A stretch of DNA of 47,979 nt from Paenibacillus xylanivorans (GCF_001280595.1 NZ_LITU01000050.1:99944-147922); one strand, 5' to 3'. Counted from the stretch's first letter, positions 15,926-24,572 are shown. Notes: generated by a model not told the origin, from the letters alone. Translations and numbers: made by a program.

Positions 15926-16729
15926 ATGGTCATCGAACAAACCATTCGTGTAGCCCAAGAGATTGCCGAGAGAGTCATTCGAAGAGCCGGAAAAGTTGCC
16001 AAAGATCATTTTGATCAGATCACCTGTGCAGAGGAGAAGGGCATCTTTGGCGACGTAGTTACTGAAGTAGATCATGAAGCAGAGCGGATAATATGTGATG
16101 AAATTAGCATTCGTTTTCCCGATCATGAAATCCATAGTGAAGAGCGGGGACATAACGGACAGAAGAGCGACTGGCTGTGGATGATTGATCCGCTAGACGG
16201 AACAAACAACTTTGCCATTGGTCTACCGATATTTTCCGTTTCCATTACATTAATGTATCGTTCAGAACCTGTTCTCGGGGTTATTTACGAACCTCTGGTG
16301 GATCGTTTGTTTGTGGCATCACGTGGGAATGGGGCAAGTTGTAATCTGAACCCCATGAAAGTTCAAAAGAAAGAGCAGATTCATAAAGGGACCATTGGCT
16401 GGATTCAGGGGCATCAGGTGCAAAATGAGGAGAAGGCTGTACGGCTACGTCAACATCTGGATGTTTGCTTCAAACGAATGATGCGATTATGGGCTCCAAC
16501 CTTACAGTGGTGCATGTTAGCTAAGGGGGATACTGACGGCATTGTGCTCTATAATTCGGAAGGAGACGATTTGTATTCAGGCATATTAATGGTGAAAGAA
16601 GCAGGTGCCATTGTTATGGATTTTGAAGGTATTCCCTTTGAAGGTATGAATTCAGAGCCATATCTGATTGCATGTCACCCGGATCATCGTGATTATTTCC
16701 TGAATGTCGTTCGGGAGGGAATGAACTGA
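15926..16729 (+). CDS. Inositol-monophosphatase-family phosphatase
   Basis: 267 residues with the metal and substrate residues of the IMPase/FBPase-like superfamily: SEE (about 71-73), then WLWMIDPLDGTNNF (Asp88, Asp91). The last motif, normally WDxAAG, reads GDDLYSGILMVKEAGA, so tryptophan is missing though an Asp is present. Substrates in the family include inositol phosphates, PAP and sugar bisphosphates. GTG15923 is an alternative start. The stop overlaps the next ATG (TGATG), indicating coupling with a GNAT gene. Confidence 0.86.
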   Translation: MVIEQTIRVAQEIAERVIRRAGKVAKDHFDQITCAEEKGIFGDVVTEVDHEAERIICDEISIRFPDHEIHSEERGHNGQKSDWLWMIDPLDGTNNFAIGLPIFSVSITLMYRSEPVLGVIYEPLVDRLFVASRGNGASCNLNPMKVQKKEQIHKGTIGWIQGHQVQNEEKAVRLRQHLDVCFKRMMRLWAPTLQWCMLAKGDTDGIVLYNSEGDDLYSGILMVKEAGAIVMDFEGIPFEGMNSEPYLIACHPDHRDYFLNVVREGMN

Positions 16730-17580
16730 TGATTAGCGAACTTAAGAAGCATGAATTCTATAAGGTGATGCACTGCACAGACTTTAACAGCAATATTGAG
16801 GTGAAGGCTGTGGCATCTGGGGTGAATCCTGGCCGAATCTACGTTGATGATGCAGCGAATATCACAGCAGCGTTAATTTGGGTGAAGGGACAAAGTGGTT
16901 TTCAGTTGATTGGAGACGCCCGAAGTGAACCCTTCCTGAACGAATTGGAAGAGTTCATGAAAGAACACATAGAACCTGAATTATTAAGATTAAATATCCA
17001 TACAGTCGAAGTAGGTGTTGTGGATAAAAGCTGGGAAGATGTGCTTCATCATATGGCCGCGAATAAAGAGGTCCATAGCGATATTCAGCATGTATTCACA
17101 ATGGATTCAACCGAAGGAATGACTGAATATCGAAGTCATCAAGCAATTCATGAAGGGTATGCTTCTCAGAATGAGGTCGTCAGGCTTCTCAGATTAGACG
17201 AGACATTACTGAAAGTTGGAAAGTTCAACAATCTATCTTTTCTGAAGGATAAAGTCTCGCGATTTTGGGATAACATGGATGATTTCTTGGAACATGGCTT
17301 TGGATACATTGCAGTACACAACGAGGATATCGCGAGTGTTTGCTTTTCGGCGTTTATATCAGATCAGTGGCATGCAATTGATATTGAAACTATCGAAGCC
17401 TACAAGAAAAATAATTATGGAAAATGGGTAGCGCGGGCATTTGTAGAAGAATGCAGGAATAAAGGTATCCAGCCGTATTGGGACTGCTCCCCAGATAATG
17501 CAGGTTCAATCCGTTTGGCAGAGGGTGTGGGTATGTCACTGAACTTTGATTACAGAGTTTACTGGTACAATCTCTCTTGA
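16729..17580 (+). CDS. GNAT acetyltransferase, two-domain PF12746 type
   Basis: 283 residues, longer than a single GNAT. The N-terminal half is degenerate; the C-terminal half holds FGYIAVHNEDIASVCFSAF, then HAIDIETIEAYKKNNYGKW as the cofactor loop, and YWDCSPDNAGSIRLAEGVGM. This layout fits the GNAT_acetyltran family (PF12746), of unknown acceptor. It overlaps the phosphatase stop by one base. The next gene (HD domain) follows directly, so 15.9-18.6 kb is probably one operon. Confidence 0.83.
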   Translation: MISELKKHEFYKVMHCTDFNSNIEVKAVASGVNPGRIYVDDAANITAALIWVKGQSGFQLIGDARSEPFLNELEEFMKEHIEPELLRLNIHTVEVGVVDKSWEDVLHHMAANKEVHSDIQHVFTMDSTEGMTEYRSHQAIHEGYASQNEVVRLLRLDETLLKVGKFNNLSFLKDKVSRFWDNMDDFLEHGFGYIAVHNEDIASVCFSAFISDQWHAIDIETIEAYKKNNYGKWVARAFVEECRNKGIQPYWDCSPDNAGSIRLAEGVGMSLNFDYRVYWYNLS

Positions 17581-17615
17581 AGGATTTGAAAAAAAACACT
17601 GTGAGGAGAATGGTT

Positions 17616-18212
17616 GTGAACGATTCATTGCAGGAACAGATTCAATTTCTTATTGAAATCGATAAACTGAAAACGATTGAACGGAAAACGAGAATCATCC
17701 ATGGCGACAGACTCGAAAATGATGCGGAGCATTCCTGGCATCTGGCGATGATGGCCTTGATTTTACAGAGTCATTCCAACAAAGAGGTGGATCTTCTCAA
17801 AGTCATTAAAATGCTTCTTGTTCATGACCTCGTTGAGATTGATGCCGGAGATACATTTGCCTACGATACGGTAGGGCATACGGATAAATATGACCGCGAG
17901 ATCAAGGCTGCCCATCGATTGTTCGGGATATTGCCTGAGGAGCAGGCCCAAGAATTGTTGAACCTGTGGCTGGAGTTCGAGGCAAAGGAGACCAATGAAG
18001 CGCAATTTGCCTCGTCGATGGATCGGTTGCAGCCGTTGATCCACAATCATCAGAATGAGGGAGATACGTGGCAGAAATACAATATTACAAGTGAACAGGT
18101 GTTAAACAGAAATCGTGAAATTGCGAACGGCTCCGAAACATTGTGGACGTACGCACAGCAAATTATCCAAGATTCCGTAGACAATGGGATTTTGACAAAA
18201 TCCAAGTCATAA
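17616..18212 (+). CDS. HD-domain hydrolase, YfbR/5'-nucleotidase-like
   Basis: 198 residues with a HD metal site: AEHSWHLAMM (His39, His42), MLLVHDLVEIDAGD (His70-Asp71) and a later Asp in SSMDRLQPL. This is the compact HD_3/YfbR-YedJ arrangement; relatives are deoxynucleoside 5'-monophosphatases. GTG17616 is preferred: GAGGAG (17603-17608) is 7 nt from it but only 1 nt from ATG17610; TTG17577 has no site. It probably shares the transcript of the two genes before it. Confidence 0.86.
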   Translation: MNDSLQEQIQFLIEIDKLKTIERKTRIIHGDRLENDAEHSWHLAMMALILQSHSNKEVDLLKVIKMLLVHDLVEIDAGDTFAYDTVGHTDKYDREIKAAHRLFGILPEEQAQELLNLWLEFEAKETNEAQFASSMDRLQPLIHNHQNEGDTWQKYNITSEQVLNRNREIANGSETLWTYAQQIIQDSVDNGILTKSKS

Positions 18213-18242
18213 GGATATCTAAGGAATGAAAGGAGGACTGTG

Positions 18243-18575
18243 ATGACACAGGATTTTTATTGTGATGAAGTGCTTAGTGGTAATACCAAAGTAAATATCG
18301 TCATGGAAACAGACAAAGTACTGGCCTATCATCATACCCGACCATACTACAAACATCATATTGTTGTTATTCCAAAGATCCATATCCAATCGTTCATTTC
18401 ACAGGAAGAAGATAATAATGATGAACTATTACTGGAAATTATGCGCGTTATCAAAAAGGTTGCTGCGGACAGGGTTCTCCAGACAGGTTCTTCCAAAATC
18501 GTAACGAACCTGGGTACTTACCAGGATTCGAAGCATCAACACTGGCATGTGGTAAGCGGTGAACGTATTCAATAA
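18243..18575 (+). CDS. HIT-family protein
   Basis: 110 residues with the histidine triad HQHWHVV (His98, His100, His102) close to the C-terminus and the earlier LAYHHTRPYYKHHIVVIPK strand. HIT proteins hydrolyse or transfer nucleoside phosphoramidates and dinucleotides through a histidine nucleotidyl intermediate. ATG18243 follows AAAGGAGG by 6 nt (GTG18240 possible). A terminator at 18594 closes the unit that starts at 15.9 kb. Confidence 0.9.
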   Translation: MTQDFYCDEVLSGNTKVNIVMETDKVLAYHHTRPYYKHHIVVIPKIHIQSFISQEEDNNDELLLEIMRVIKKVAADRVLQTGSSKIVTNLGTYQDSKHQHWHVVSGERIQ

Positions 18576-18593
18576 AATAAGTCTTGAGTAAAG

Positions 18594-18626
18594 TCTTCCA
18601 GCCGGATGCCCGTGGGAAGATTTTTT
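18594..18626 (+). terminator. Rho-independent terminator
   Basis: TCTTCC (18594-18599) pairs with GGAAGA (18615-18620) around a GC-rich 15-nt loop, followed by six T. It closes the unit ending with the HIT gene. Confidence 0.75.
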
Positions 18627-18667
18627 ATTTTTAATTATTAGAATTCAGCCTATCAAGAATGAGGAAT

Positions 18668-18707
18668 TTGATTGAAGAAAGTAAAGGAAGGTAAAATATG
18701 CTAAAAT
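18668..18707 (+). promoter_or_regulatory. Candidate sigma-A promoter for the small membrane gene
   Basis: TTGATT (18668-18673) and TAAAAT (18692-18697) are 18 bp apart. A second hexamer with extended -10, TGCTAAAAT, ends at 18707. Either would give a leader of about 85-95 nt before ATG18796. Confidence 0.45.
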
Positions 18708-18795
18708 AGGTTAGCGAAATAATAAATTGGTATATTTATAAATCATGATGATCATATGAATTTTGAATTCATTACGGTGATAAAAAGGAGGAAGT

Positions 18796-18954
18796 ATGAT
18801 GAGTTTTTCATTCATTTCGACATTTGCAGTTTTATTTAATTTGGTGTTATTCGGATTGGGCGTATATGCTCTTATTTTATTTATCAAACTTGCGAAACGT
18901 GGGATTCAGGCGCTGGACATTTATTTATATGAGAAACGAGGAGAACGGTTCTAA
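18796..18954 (+). CDS. Small membrane protein (52 aa)
   Basis: AAAAAGGAGG sits 4 nt before ATG18796, one of the best ribosome sites in the window. The product has one long hydrophobic helix (about 8-30, LNLVLFGLGVYALILF part) and an amphipathic tail ALDIYLYEKRGERF. Similar short proteins are frequent in Paenibacillus, with no assigned function. It is monocistronic, with its own candidate promoter. Confidence 0.72.
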   Translation: MMSFSFISTFAVLFNLVLFGLGVYALILFIKLAKRGIQALDIYLYEKRGERF

Positions 18955-19063
18955 CCTGTAGAAATATCACTCAACAATAGAATTATCATTTTTCTCTCAG
19001 TGTTTTATTGTTGCTCTATTGATATGATTAACTCATCATTCAACTAAAGAGAGGGTAATTGAC

Positions 19064-19840
19064 ATGGATACTTTTTTAGAGCAAATCAACGAGTTGCAAG
19101 AGCTTCAAAAGGATTTGGTCAGTATACATCCCTTATTCAGAGAGCATTATCCTGTGGTTGTGGCATATGAAACTTTGTTATATATCTATGATTATTCGTC
19201 CAAAACGAAGCAATATGAATGGGTAAAAACCGTTCCGGATGACCTGAATATTCCCGATGAATGCCTAGCGGCATTTCCGGTGCATCACATGGGCGAACGA
19301 ATATGCGCTGTGGTGACAGATGCGGCGTTCCGAAATTTTGAGCAGAAAGTCTACCTCTTTCATGAGTTTGTCCATTGTTACGTATATGAGCAGTATTCCG
19401 ACATTGGCGACCGACTTGAGATCAAACGTAAGATGGAGCAAATCAAACGTGTAACATGGGAACTAGATTATGAGTTTCCTTATGACAATGAGATTGTTAC
19501 CGAGCGGATCACTTCGTTGCTGTCAGCCTTGAAGAGTAAGGATCTCTTGCAAGTGAAAGAGGCGAGAGTGGCCCTGTTTAGCTCTTTGAGTGAAGAACAA
19601 GGGGAGTACTTCAACTGGCTGGAGTGGAACGAAGGTTACGCGCGATATATGGAGAATCGGATTCGGGTGAAATTGGGACTGGATATCAATCACCTTGGGG
19701 ATTCAGGCCCGTTTAATCGTCTTGTTTTCTATGAATGCGGGTCGGAATACATTAGCCTGCTCGTGAGTGAACAGCCGGATCTTCATACGGATTTGGAGCA
19801 GTTATTTGAGACGATACAAGCAGAGCGAGTGCGGGGTTGA
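19064..19840 (+). CDS. Putative zinc metallopeptidase-like protein
   Basis: 258 residues. YLFHEFVHCYV contains HEFVH (His100, Glu101, His104), the HExxH zinc-protease motif, and EWNEGYARYMENRI 85 residues later offers Glu190 as third ligand, as in gluzincins. There is no signal peptide or membrane helix, so it would act in the cytoplasm. I cannot place it in a named peptidase family. GAGAGGG precedes ATG19064. A protease role is inferred from the motif and spacing only. Confidence 0.72.
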   Translation: MDTFLEQINELQELQKDLVSIHPLFREHYPVVVAYETLLYIYDYSSKTKQYEWVKTVPDDLNIPDECLAAFPVHHMGERICAVVTDAAFRNFEQKVYLFHEFVHCYVYEQYSDIGDRLEIKRKMEQIKRVTWELDYEFPYDNEIVTERITSLLSALKSKDLLQVKEARVALFSSLSEEQGEYFNWLEWNEGYARYMENRIRVKLGLDINHLGDSGPFNRLVFYECGSEYISLLVSEQPDLHTDLEQLFETIQAERVRG

Positions 19841-19904
19841 GTATAGGCTAGACTGATTTTCTTTTGTATGTGTAGCAGATTTTGCGAAAAAGGAGAATAT
19901 CTCT

Positions 19905-20606
19905 ATGCCACTGCCAATGGTTCATTTAAATGTTGCTGTTCTTTTTGCCGAATCCATGCAAACACATGTAGAACGAGGTTCGTTCTATCTGGGGAATATC
20001 GCCCCTGACTCTATTCATATGCGCGAGGGTTGGACGAGAACGGCTAAGGAAAACACTCATTTCAACCCTAAGGATAAGAATGAAGGAGATTACGTTGAGC
20101 AACTAAAAGAACGTTATTCTACCTATATTCAACAACACGCTGATGAGGGATGGAAGTGGTTCGTGCGGGGCTACTTTATGCATGTCCTGACGGACTTTTA
20201 CTGGTTTCGGAGTGTTCATCCGCAATTTGTGGAGCAGGTTACCATTACGGATCAAAATTCGGGTATGAACCGGACCAAGGATGAACTTGGACGTCTATAT
20301 TACCAGGAGACAGATCAGATTGATTTTAACCTCTACCAACAGGCAAATTGGAGTGAAGAAGTCTGGCAGATGCTTGAGATTACGCCTGGCTATGATGTTG
20401 CTGATTTGTTAACTGCAGAGGAGATTCTGGGCTGGCGGGAGCGTACGTTTTCCTTTTTTAATGAAAGCGCCAACGAACCGGGTATAGTTCCCAAATTCAT
20501 TACGGACGTAAAGATAAGTGCTTTCGTGGCCGATACCGCCCAGCGTTTAAAAGTGCTGCTCCAAGGATGGGACAACAAGTTGCAGCATGCGAACATAAGC
20601 ATCTAG
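19905..20606 (+). CDS. Zinc-dependent phospholipase C-like protein
   Basis: 233 residues, a stand-alone paralogue of the first half of the 3949-5046 fusion. Both share MPxPMVH (His7), APDSIH (Asp35, His38), His52 and GYFMHVLTD (His93, Asp97), a ligand set like that of the phospholipase C/S1-P1 fold. It ends 12 residues after the shared QRLKVLLQGW segment. There is no signal peptide, unlike the secreted phospholipases, so the substrate is probably intracellular and not known. AAAGGAG precedes ATG19905. Confidence 0.8.
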   Translation: MPLPMVHLNVAVLFAESMQTHVERGSFYLGNIAPDSIHMREGWTRTAKENTHFNPKDKNEGDYVEQLKERYSTYIQQHADEGWKWFVRGYFMHVLTDFYWFRSVHPQFVEQVTITDQNSGMNRTKDELGRLYYQETDQIDFNLYQQANWSEEVWQMLEITPGYDVADLLTAEEILGWRERTFSFFNESANEPGIVPKFITDVKISAFVADTAQRLKVLLQGWDNKLQHANISI

Positions 20607-20670
20607 AGCTAAATACAGATGATTACGTAGAGAGTGAGTACTAAATGTTTAGTTGAGCCGGGAGGTATAT

Positions 20671-21099
20671 ATGCTAATGAAAAAAGCAGGGATTCTCTTA
20701 GGTCTCTTCGCGGTGCTCCTTGCAGCCTGCAATCCTCCAAATGGAACTAATTCTAATCCGAAAGAAGCTCTACCTTCGCTCGTTACATTAACCTGCAACC
20801 CAAACTTCACAATTGAAGCGTGCGTGGATGTGGAAATCGAAGATCCGGTTGAGATTGGAATCGTAATCGAGGCTATAAACAAAGCGGAGCGTATATCAGG
20901 AATTCTTGATTATAGCGTGGAGTACAAGATGAATTTAACAGATGCAGATGGCTCCATTACTATGTATGATTTTTCTATAGGTAAAGATCCCAAGCAGTCA
21001 GCCCTTCTGGTCAACCATGAGGATACCCACGTGGGATATAGAATATCTATTGAGGATGCAAACCAGTTGAGGAAACTGATTCAGAGTCATACGGACTAA
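20671..21099 (+). CDS. Secreted lipoprotein, hypothetical
   Basis: 142 residues with a type II signal peptide: MLMKKAG, a hydrophobic run and lipobox LLAAC (Cys at about 20). The mature part is a small, probably beta-rich domain, with DGSITMYDFSIGKD and later HVGYRISIEDANQLRKLI, of unrecognised family. ATG20671 follows GGGAGGT by 5 nt; TTG20653 is rejected because it would extend before the signal peptide. A structured repeat lies just downstream. Confidence 0.8.
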   Translation: MLMKKAGILLGLFAVLLAACNPPNGTNSNPKEALPSLVTLTCNPNFTIEACVDVEIEDPVEIGIVIEAINKAERISGILDYSVEYKMNLTDADGSITMYDFSIGKDPKQSALLVNHEDTHVGYRISIEDANQLRKLIQSHTD

Positions 21100-21170
21100 C
21101 ATATAAGCCTACTGATTACATCGGTAAGTCAGTTTACTATATAGGTTTAACATTAAAATTACACGATAAC

Positions 21171-21340
21171 GGAGAGGACAGAAAAAACCTAAAGAAGCGA
21201 AGCTAAAAGCTTTCTGAAAGAAAGCTGCATCGGAAGCATACACTTCGCCTTTATCCCCGGATTCTCCCCTTTGAAAATAGGAATCAAAAAAAATCTGGGG
21301 ATAACAGCGATCGGAAGAGTGTTCTGTCATCGGAGTGGTA
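21171..21340 (+). repeat. Interspersed structured repeat, copy 1
   Basis: About 170 bp of non-coding DNA that matches 36136-36303 in the same orientation. It holds a hairpin AGCTTTCT/AGAAAGCT (21208-21226) and a 13-pair stem TTATCCCCGGATT (21251-21263) with AATCTGGGGATAA (21292-21304) containing one G-U pair. ATCGGAAG occurs before and after the long stem. It fills most of the 297-nt gap between a lipoprotein and a GNAT gene. The outer limits are approximate, and I recall similar strings from other Paenibacillus intergenic regions. Confidence 0.8.
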
Positions 21341-21396
21341 AGTGTAAATATCCCTTAGTTTAATTTATATAGCTATCGAAACGGAGAGACGGTCAT

Positions 21397-21957
21397 ATGA
21401 GTCACCTGATTACCATTCAAACTTTAACATCATCGGATATGGAGAGTGCCTGCCAGGTATTCGAGACATCCATTACGAATGCATTTATACAGGAGGGGCT
21501 GGGTTCCCTTCACGAAGACATACGCGATGAAATTGAACACAAAAAACTGATGCTTCACTCAGCTTTGCATCCTGACAACAACAAGGATTCGAATGTCTTC
21601 TTTCTGCTCGCCAAAAGGGAAGACACCGTCGTGGGCACCATTTCCTATGGACCTTGCGGTGAGGAGATTCAAGAATGCACAAACAACCAACTGAACCAAA
21701 TAGGGGAACTGGGTAGCCTCTACGTTTTGCCAGAGGTCCAAGGTCAGGGGATTGGCTCTGCTCTTATTCAGGCCCTGGCTACTGAACTTCAGAGCCGTGA
21801 GATTACGCAATTTTGCCTGGATAGCGGTTACAGGACAGCTCAGAAGAAATGGCAGCGAAAGTTCGGAGAACCCTATGCCGTGGCAAAGAACTATTGGGGT
21901 GAAGGAACGGATCATATGGTGTGGTTATGTGAAGTGAAGGATTTTGCTGCAAAATAA
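21397..21957 (+). CDS. GNAT-family N-acetyltransferase
   Basis: 186 residues. ELGSLYVLPEVQGQGIGSALIQ is strand beta4 with the acetyl-CoA loop VQGQGIG; CLDSGYRTAQKKWQRKFG takes the place of the usual motif B. The ending HMVWLCEV is shared by related uncharacterised acetyltransferases. It follows the structured repeat by about 55 nt and ends in a terminator, so it is probably monocistronic. The acceptor is unknown. Confidence 0.85.
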   Translation: MSHLITIQTLTSSDMESACQVFETSITNAFIQEGLGSLHEDIRDEIEHKKLMLHSALHPDNNKDSNVFFLLAKREDTVVGTISYGPCGEEIQECTNNQLNQIGELGSLYVLPEVQGQGIGSALIQALATELQSREITQFCLDSGYRTAQKKWQRKFGEPYAVAKNYWGEGTDHMVWLCEVKDFAAK

Positions 21958-21966
21958 AATGACCCA

Positions 21967-22004
21967 GAGATGACGACCTGTACTGGACAGGGGTCATCTC
22001 TTTT
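21967..22004 (+). terminator. Rho-independent terminator
   Basis: GAGATGAC (21967-21974) pairs with GTCATCTC (21993-22000), enclosing a second stem CCTGT/ACAGG; four T follow. Confidence 0.88.
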
Positions 22005-22070
22005 ACTAATTAAATCTTTCTGCATCTATATGGGACTATTCTTCGTACAGAAAGAAAAAGGAGTGAATAT

Positions 22071-22571
22071 ATGCAGTACATACAGTGGAATACACCTGAG
22101 CAACGTTTATCCCCGAATGCCATAACCATATGGAGAATCAGTGCGATCATATCCAGTGGAATAGGTCTGATCGTGCTTGCAGCACTGTTGGTTCTGGATT
22201 CTATCTATGGATGGAAGTCGTGGATTGGTTGGTTACTGTGGGGAGTAACTACCATTTCGGTGCTGTATGCCGTGTGGGAAATTTTTATCCGACCTTCATT
22301 GTTATACAAGCATTGGTACTACGATGCGAATGAGGAGTTCTTGCAATTGAAACACGGGGCTCTAAAAAAGGTGCATCAGATCATTCCCATGGCGAAAGTA
22401 CAATCGGTTACAACGAACCAAGGTCCCCTTTTGAGAAAATATGGCCTATATTCCGTATCGGTCGGGACGATGGGGTCATCTCATAACATTCCGGCGTTGC
22501 CAGAGGAAGTGGCCCTTGAATTGCGTAATCAGATTGCATCCTATGCGAGGATTAACGAGGTGGATGAATGA
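22071..22571 (+). CDS. ydbS: Bacterial PH-domain membrane protein YdbS
   Basis: 166 residues with two membrane helices (about 22-45 and 50-70), then one bacterial PH (bPH2) domain: HWYYDANEEFLQLKHGALKKV, then IPMAKVQSVTTNQGPLLRKYGL. In B. subtilis the paired YdbS and YdbT are made under sigma-W and protect against antimicrobial compounds of other bacilli. The same pair and order occur here with a 4-nt overlap. No sigma-W promoter could be confirmed by eye. Confidence 0.85.
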   Translation: MQYIQWNTPEQRLSPNAITIWRISAIISSGIGLIVLAALLVLDSIYGWKSWIGWLLWGVTTISVLYAVWEIFIRPSLLYKHWYYDANEEFLQLKHGALKKVHQIIPMAKVQSVTTNQGPLLRKYGLYSVSVGTMGSSHNIPALPEEVALELRNQIASYARINEVDE

Positions 22572-24103
22572 ACGAGACGAAAAGACAACATCCGTTAGCC
22601 ATGCTCTGGAGTTTATGGAAACTGGTGAAAAATTCTTTTGCATTTATCGTTTTTCTATTTATTCTCCGTCATGGCTCGGCGTCCACGTGGATTATGTATG
22701 GCAGAATCGTCTTTTATGTGGCTATCGCGTTTAGTGTGATAAGCATCATTTGGAGCTGGTTTACACTACGTTATACCGCAGATGATAAGGCTTTTCAGAT
22801 CTACAGTGGGGTGTTCAATCGCACAAGAAGAACGATACCCTATAACAAAATTCAGAACGTGAACCGGCATACGTCGCTGTTTCATCGTTTGTTCCGAGTC
22901 ACATCCATTCGTTTTGAGACGGGCATCAAGGGAGAAGATGCTACTTTTCAGTTGCAAGTCGTTTCACTTTCGGAATCGGATCGGCTTGAAAAGGTAGTAG
23001 CGGGACATATGTCGGAAGCGAATGTCGCAAGTGATGCTGTAGAACAAAATGGGGAACCCGTGACACCACCTGAACACATAACATTGGAAGAAGATATTCC
23101 CTCGACCGTAAAAGAAGAGCTTGAACGGAATGTTCATTACCAGTCCACCCGAAAGGATATATTCAAAGCATCGTTTACCTCACTCAGCTTTCTGGTACTT
23201 ATTCCGATTCTGGGATCTCTCTATTCGTCGATAAAAGATTTCTTTCCTGATGAAAAAGTGACGGAGAGCATCGTATTAACGTGGCTCGATACCTGGTGGA
23301 TTACCGCATTGATCATCACAGGACTTATCGCTATTTCCATTATATTGGGTATTGTCAGAACCTTTGTGAAGTATGGCGATTTCCAAATATCCTCTGATCG
23401 CAAACGTATCTATATTACGAAGGGCATGTTGGAACAGACCGCCTTTTCGATTCTGAAGGAACGAGTCCAGGCGGTGAAAATCACGCAGTCTCCGATGAAA
23501 AGGCTGCTAGGACTGGCAGAAGTGGAACTGACTACAGCAGGTGGTTTGGGAGAATCCGACCAGGAGGTTAACTCGCTCTATCCTTTTCTGCCTGTAAAAC
23601 AAGCTTACGATATGATCTCGGAGATTTTGCCATCCTATCAGGTTACGCAGGAGATGCAGAAGCTTCCACGAAAATCATTATGGCTGCGCATGTTGACACC
23701 AAGCTGGGTGTGGATCATTGCAACGGGTTTACTGTTTTATTTCAAACCGGTGATTCTGGGACGGGATCAGGCATGGTGGATGATTTCCGCTATTCTGTTA
23801 CTGTGGGTTGTCATATGCAGATTTGCTGATTTTTTCCATACACGATACGTCCTGAATCAGAACTTTATCCAGTTGCGAACCGGTGCATTAACCTCAACCC
23901 TATACATCTCCAAGCGGGAGAAAGTCATTGAGGTACACATCACCCGGAATCTGCTTCAACGCTGGTTTGGTGTCGCTTCGGTTCAAACGGTAAACCGTGC
24001 CAAACCTGTTCTGCATCACACCGTAAACGATATTTCGCTTGAGGCCGTAGAATCGTTTCAGTTGTGGTATATGGATCGGAGCCAGAACGTCCAGACTCGA
24101 TAA
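22568..24103 (+). CDS. ydbT: Bacterial PH-domain membrane protein YdbT
   Basis: 511 residues with three bPH2 domains (about 65-140, 260-335 and 425-500) and pairs of membrane helices before each. The repeated pattern is a strand like FQIYSGVFNRTRRTIPYNKIQ, also seen as IYITKGMLEQTAFSILKERVQ and LRTGALTSTLYISKREKV. It is the partner of YdbS, to which it is coupled (ATGA). Length and layout match the B. subtilis protein. Protection against bacteriocin-like agents is inferred from that homologue. A terminator follows at 24108. Confidence 0.87.
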   Translation: MNETKRQHPLAMLWSLWKLVKNSFAFIVFLFILRHGSASTWIMYGRIVFYVAIAFSVISIIWSWFTLRYTADDKAFQIYSGVFNRTRRTIPYNKIQNVNRHTSLFHRLFRVTSIRFETGIKGEDATFQLQVVSLSESDRLEKVVAGHMSEANVASDAVEQNGEPVTPPEHITLEEDIPSTVKEELERNVHYQSTRKDIFKASFTSLSFLVLIPILGSLYSSIKDFFPDEKVTESIVLTWLDTWWITALIITGLIAISIILGIVRTFVKYGDFQISSDRKRIYITKGMLEQTAFSILKERVQAVKITQSPMKRLLGLAEVELTTAGGLGESDQEVNSLYPFLPVKQAYDMISEILPSYQVTQEMQKLPRKSLWLRMLTPSWVWIIATGLLFYFKPVILGRDQAWWMISAILLLWVVICRFADFFHTRYVLNQNFIQLRTGALTSTLYISKREKVIEVHITRNLLQRWFGVASVQTVNRAKPVLHHTVNDISLEAVESFQLWYMDRSQNVQTR

Positions 24104-24107
24104 TGTA

Positions 24108-24156
24108 AAGGCTAGTGCAGGAAGACTACTAAGTTAACTTTGCACTTGCCTTTTTT
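24108..24156 (+). terminator. Rho-independent terminator of ydbST
   Basis: AAGGCTAGTGCA (24108-24119) pairs with TGCACTTGCCTT (24141-24152) with one mismatch around a 21-nt loop, continuing into six T. Confidence 0.85.
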
Positions 24157-24198
24157 ATTGAAGACCGATGCTTGATTGCTTATCTTAGGAGGTGTTTG

Positions 24199-24561
24199 AT
24201 GGGTAAGAGGAAAAAATACGTACTGCTGTGGGTGCTGACCATAATGGTTATTTTGGTACTAACCCCATTTGTATATGTGCAAGTAAACAAGCTGATTTAT
24301 GCCCATAGAGTTACTGAATACTTAATCGAGGAAAAGAAATATACCCAAGAGGAAATTGAATCCGTGGAAGGAATATGGAATGTTAAGCTTCCGCCTTTTT
24401 CTGCGTTGGTTAAATTTAAAGATGAACCGGATGTTGAATATATTTATTTTGCTCATAATGAAGTCCTGCAATTTGGTCATCGTATCTCTGAAGAAGCGCA
24501 AAGAAGAGGCAAAATCAAATCCGATCTGAAGCATGTTGCACCAACAAATGACAGTGAGTAG
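24199..24561 (+). CDS. DUF3139 small membrane-anchored protein
   Basis: 120 residues: one N-terminal membrane helix (about 7-28), then an outside domain with YLIEEKKYTQEEIESVEG and the YxxF-type ending KFKDEPDVEYIYF, the pattern of DUF3139. The function is unknown. ATG24199 follows TAGGAGGTG; the in-frame ATG24172 lacks a ribosome site. The HAD gene begins 11 nt downstream and is probably co-transcribed. Confidence 0.82.
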   Translation: MGKRKKYVLLWVLTIMVILVLTPFVYVQVNKLIYAHRVTEYLIEEKKYTQEEIESVEGIWNVKLPPFSALVKFKDEPDVEYIYFAHNEVLQFGHRISEEAQRRGKIKSDLKHVAPTNDSE

Positions 24562-24572
24562 GAGGTGTTCCA

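Noticed and set aside
21109..21330. A 73-codon minus-strand frame through repeat copy 1
   Set aside because: The repeat is explained by RNA-like stems, and copy 2 contains no matching open frame of note.
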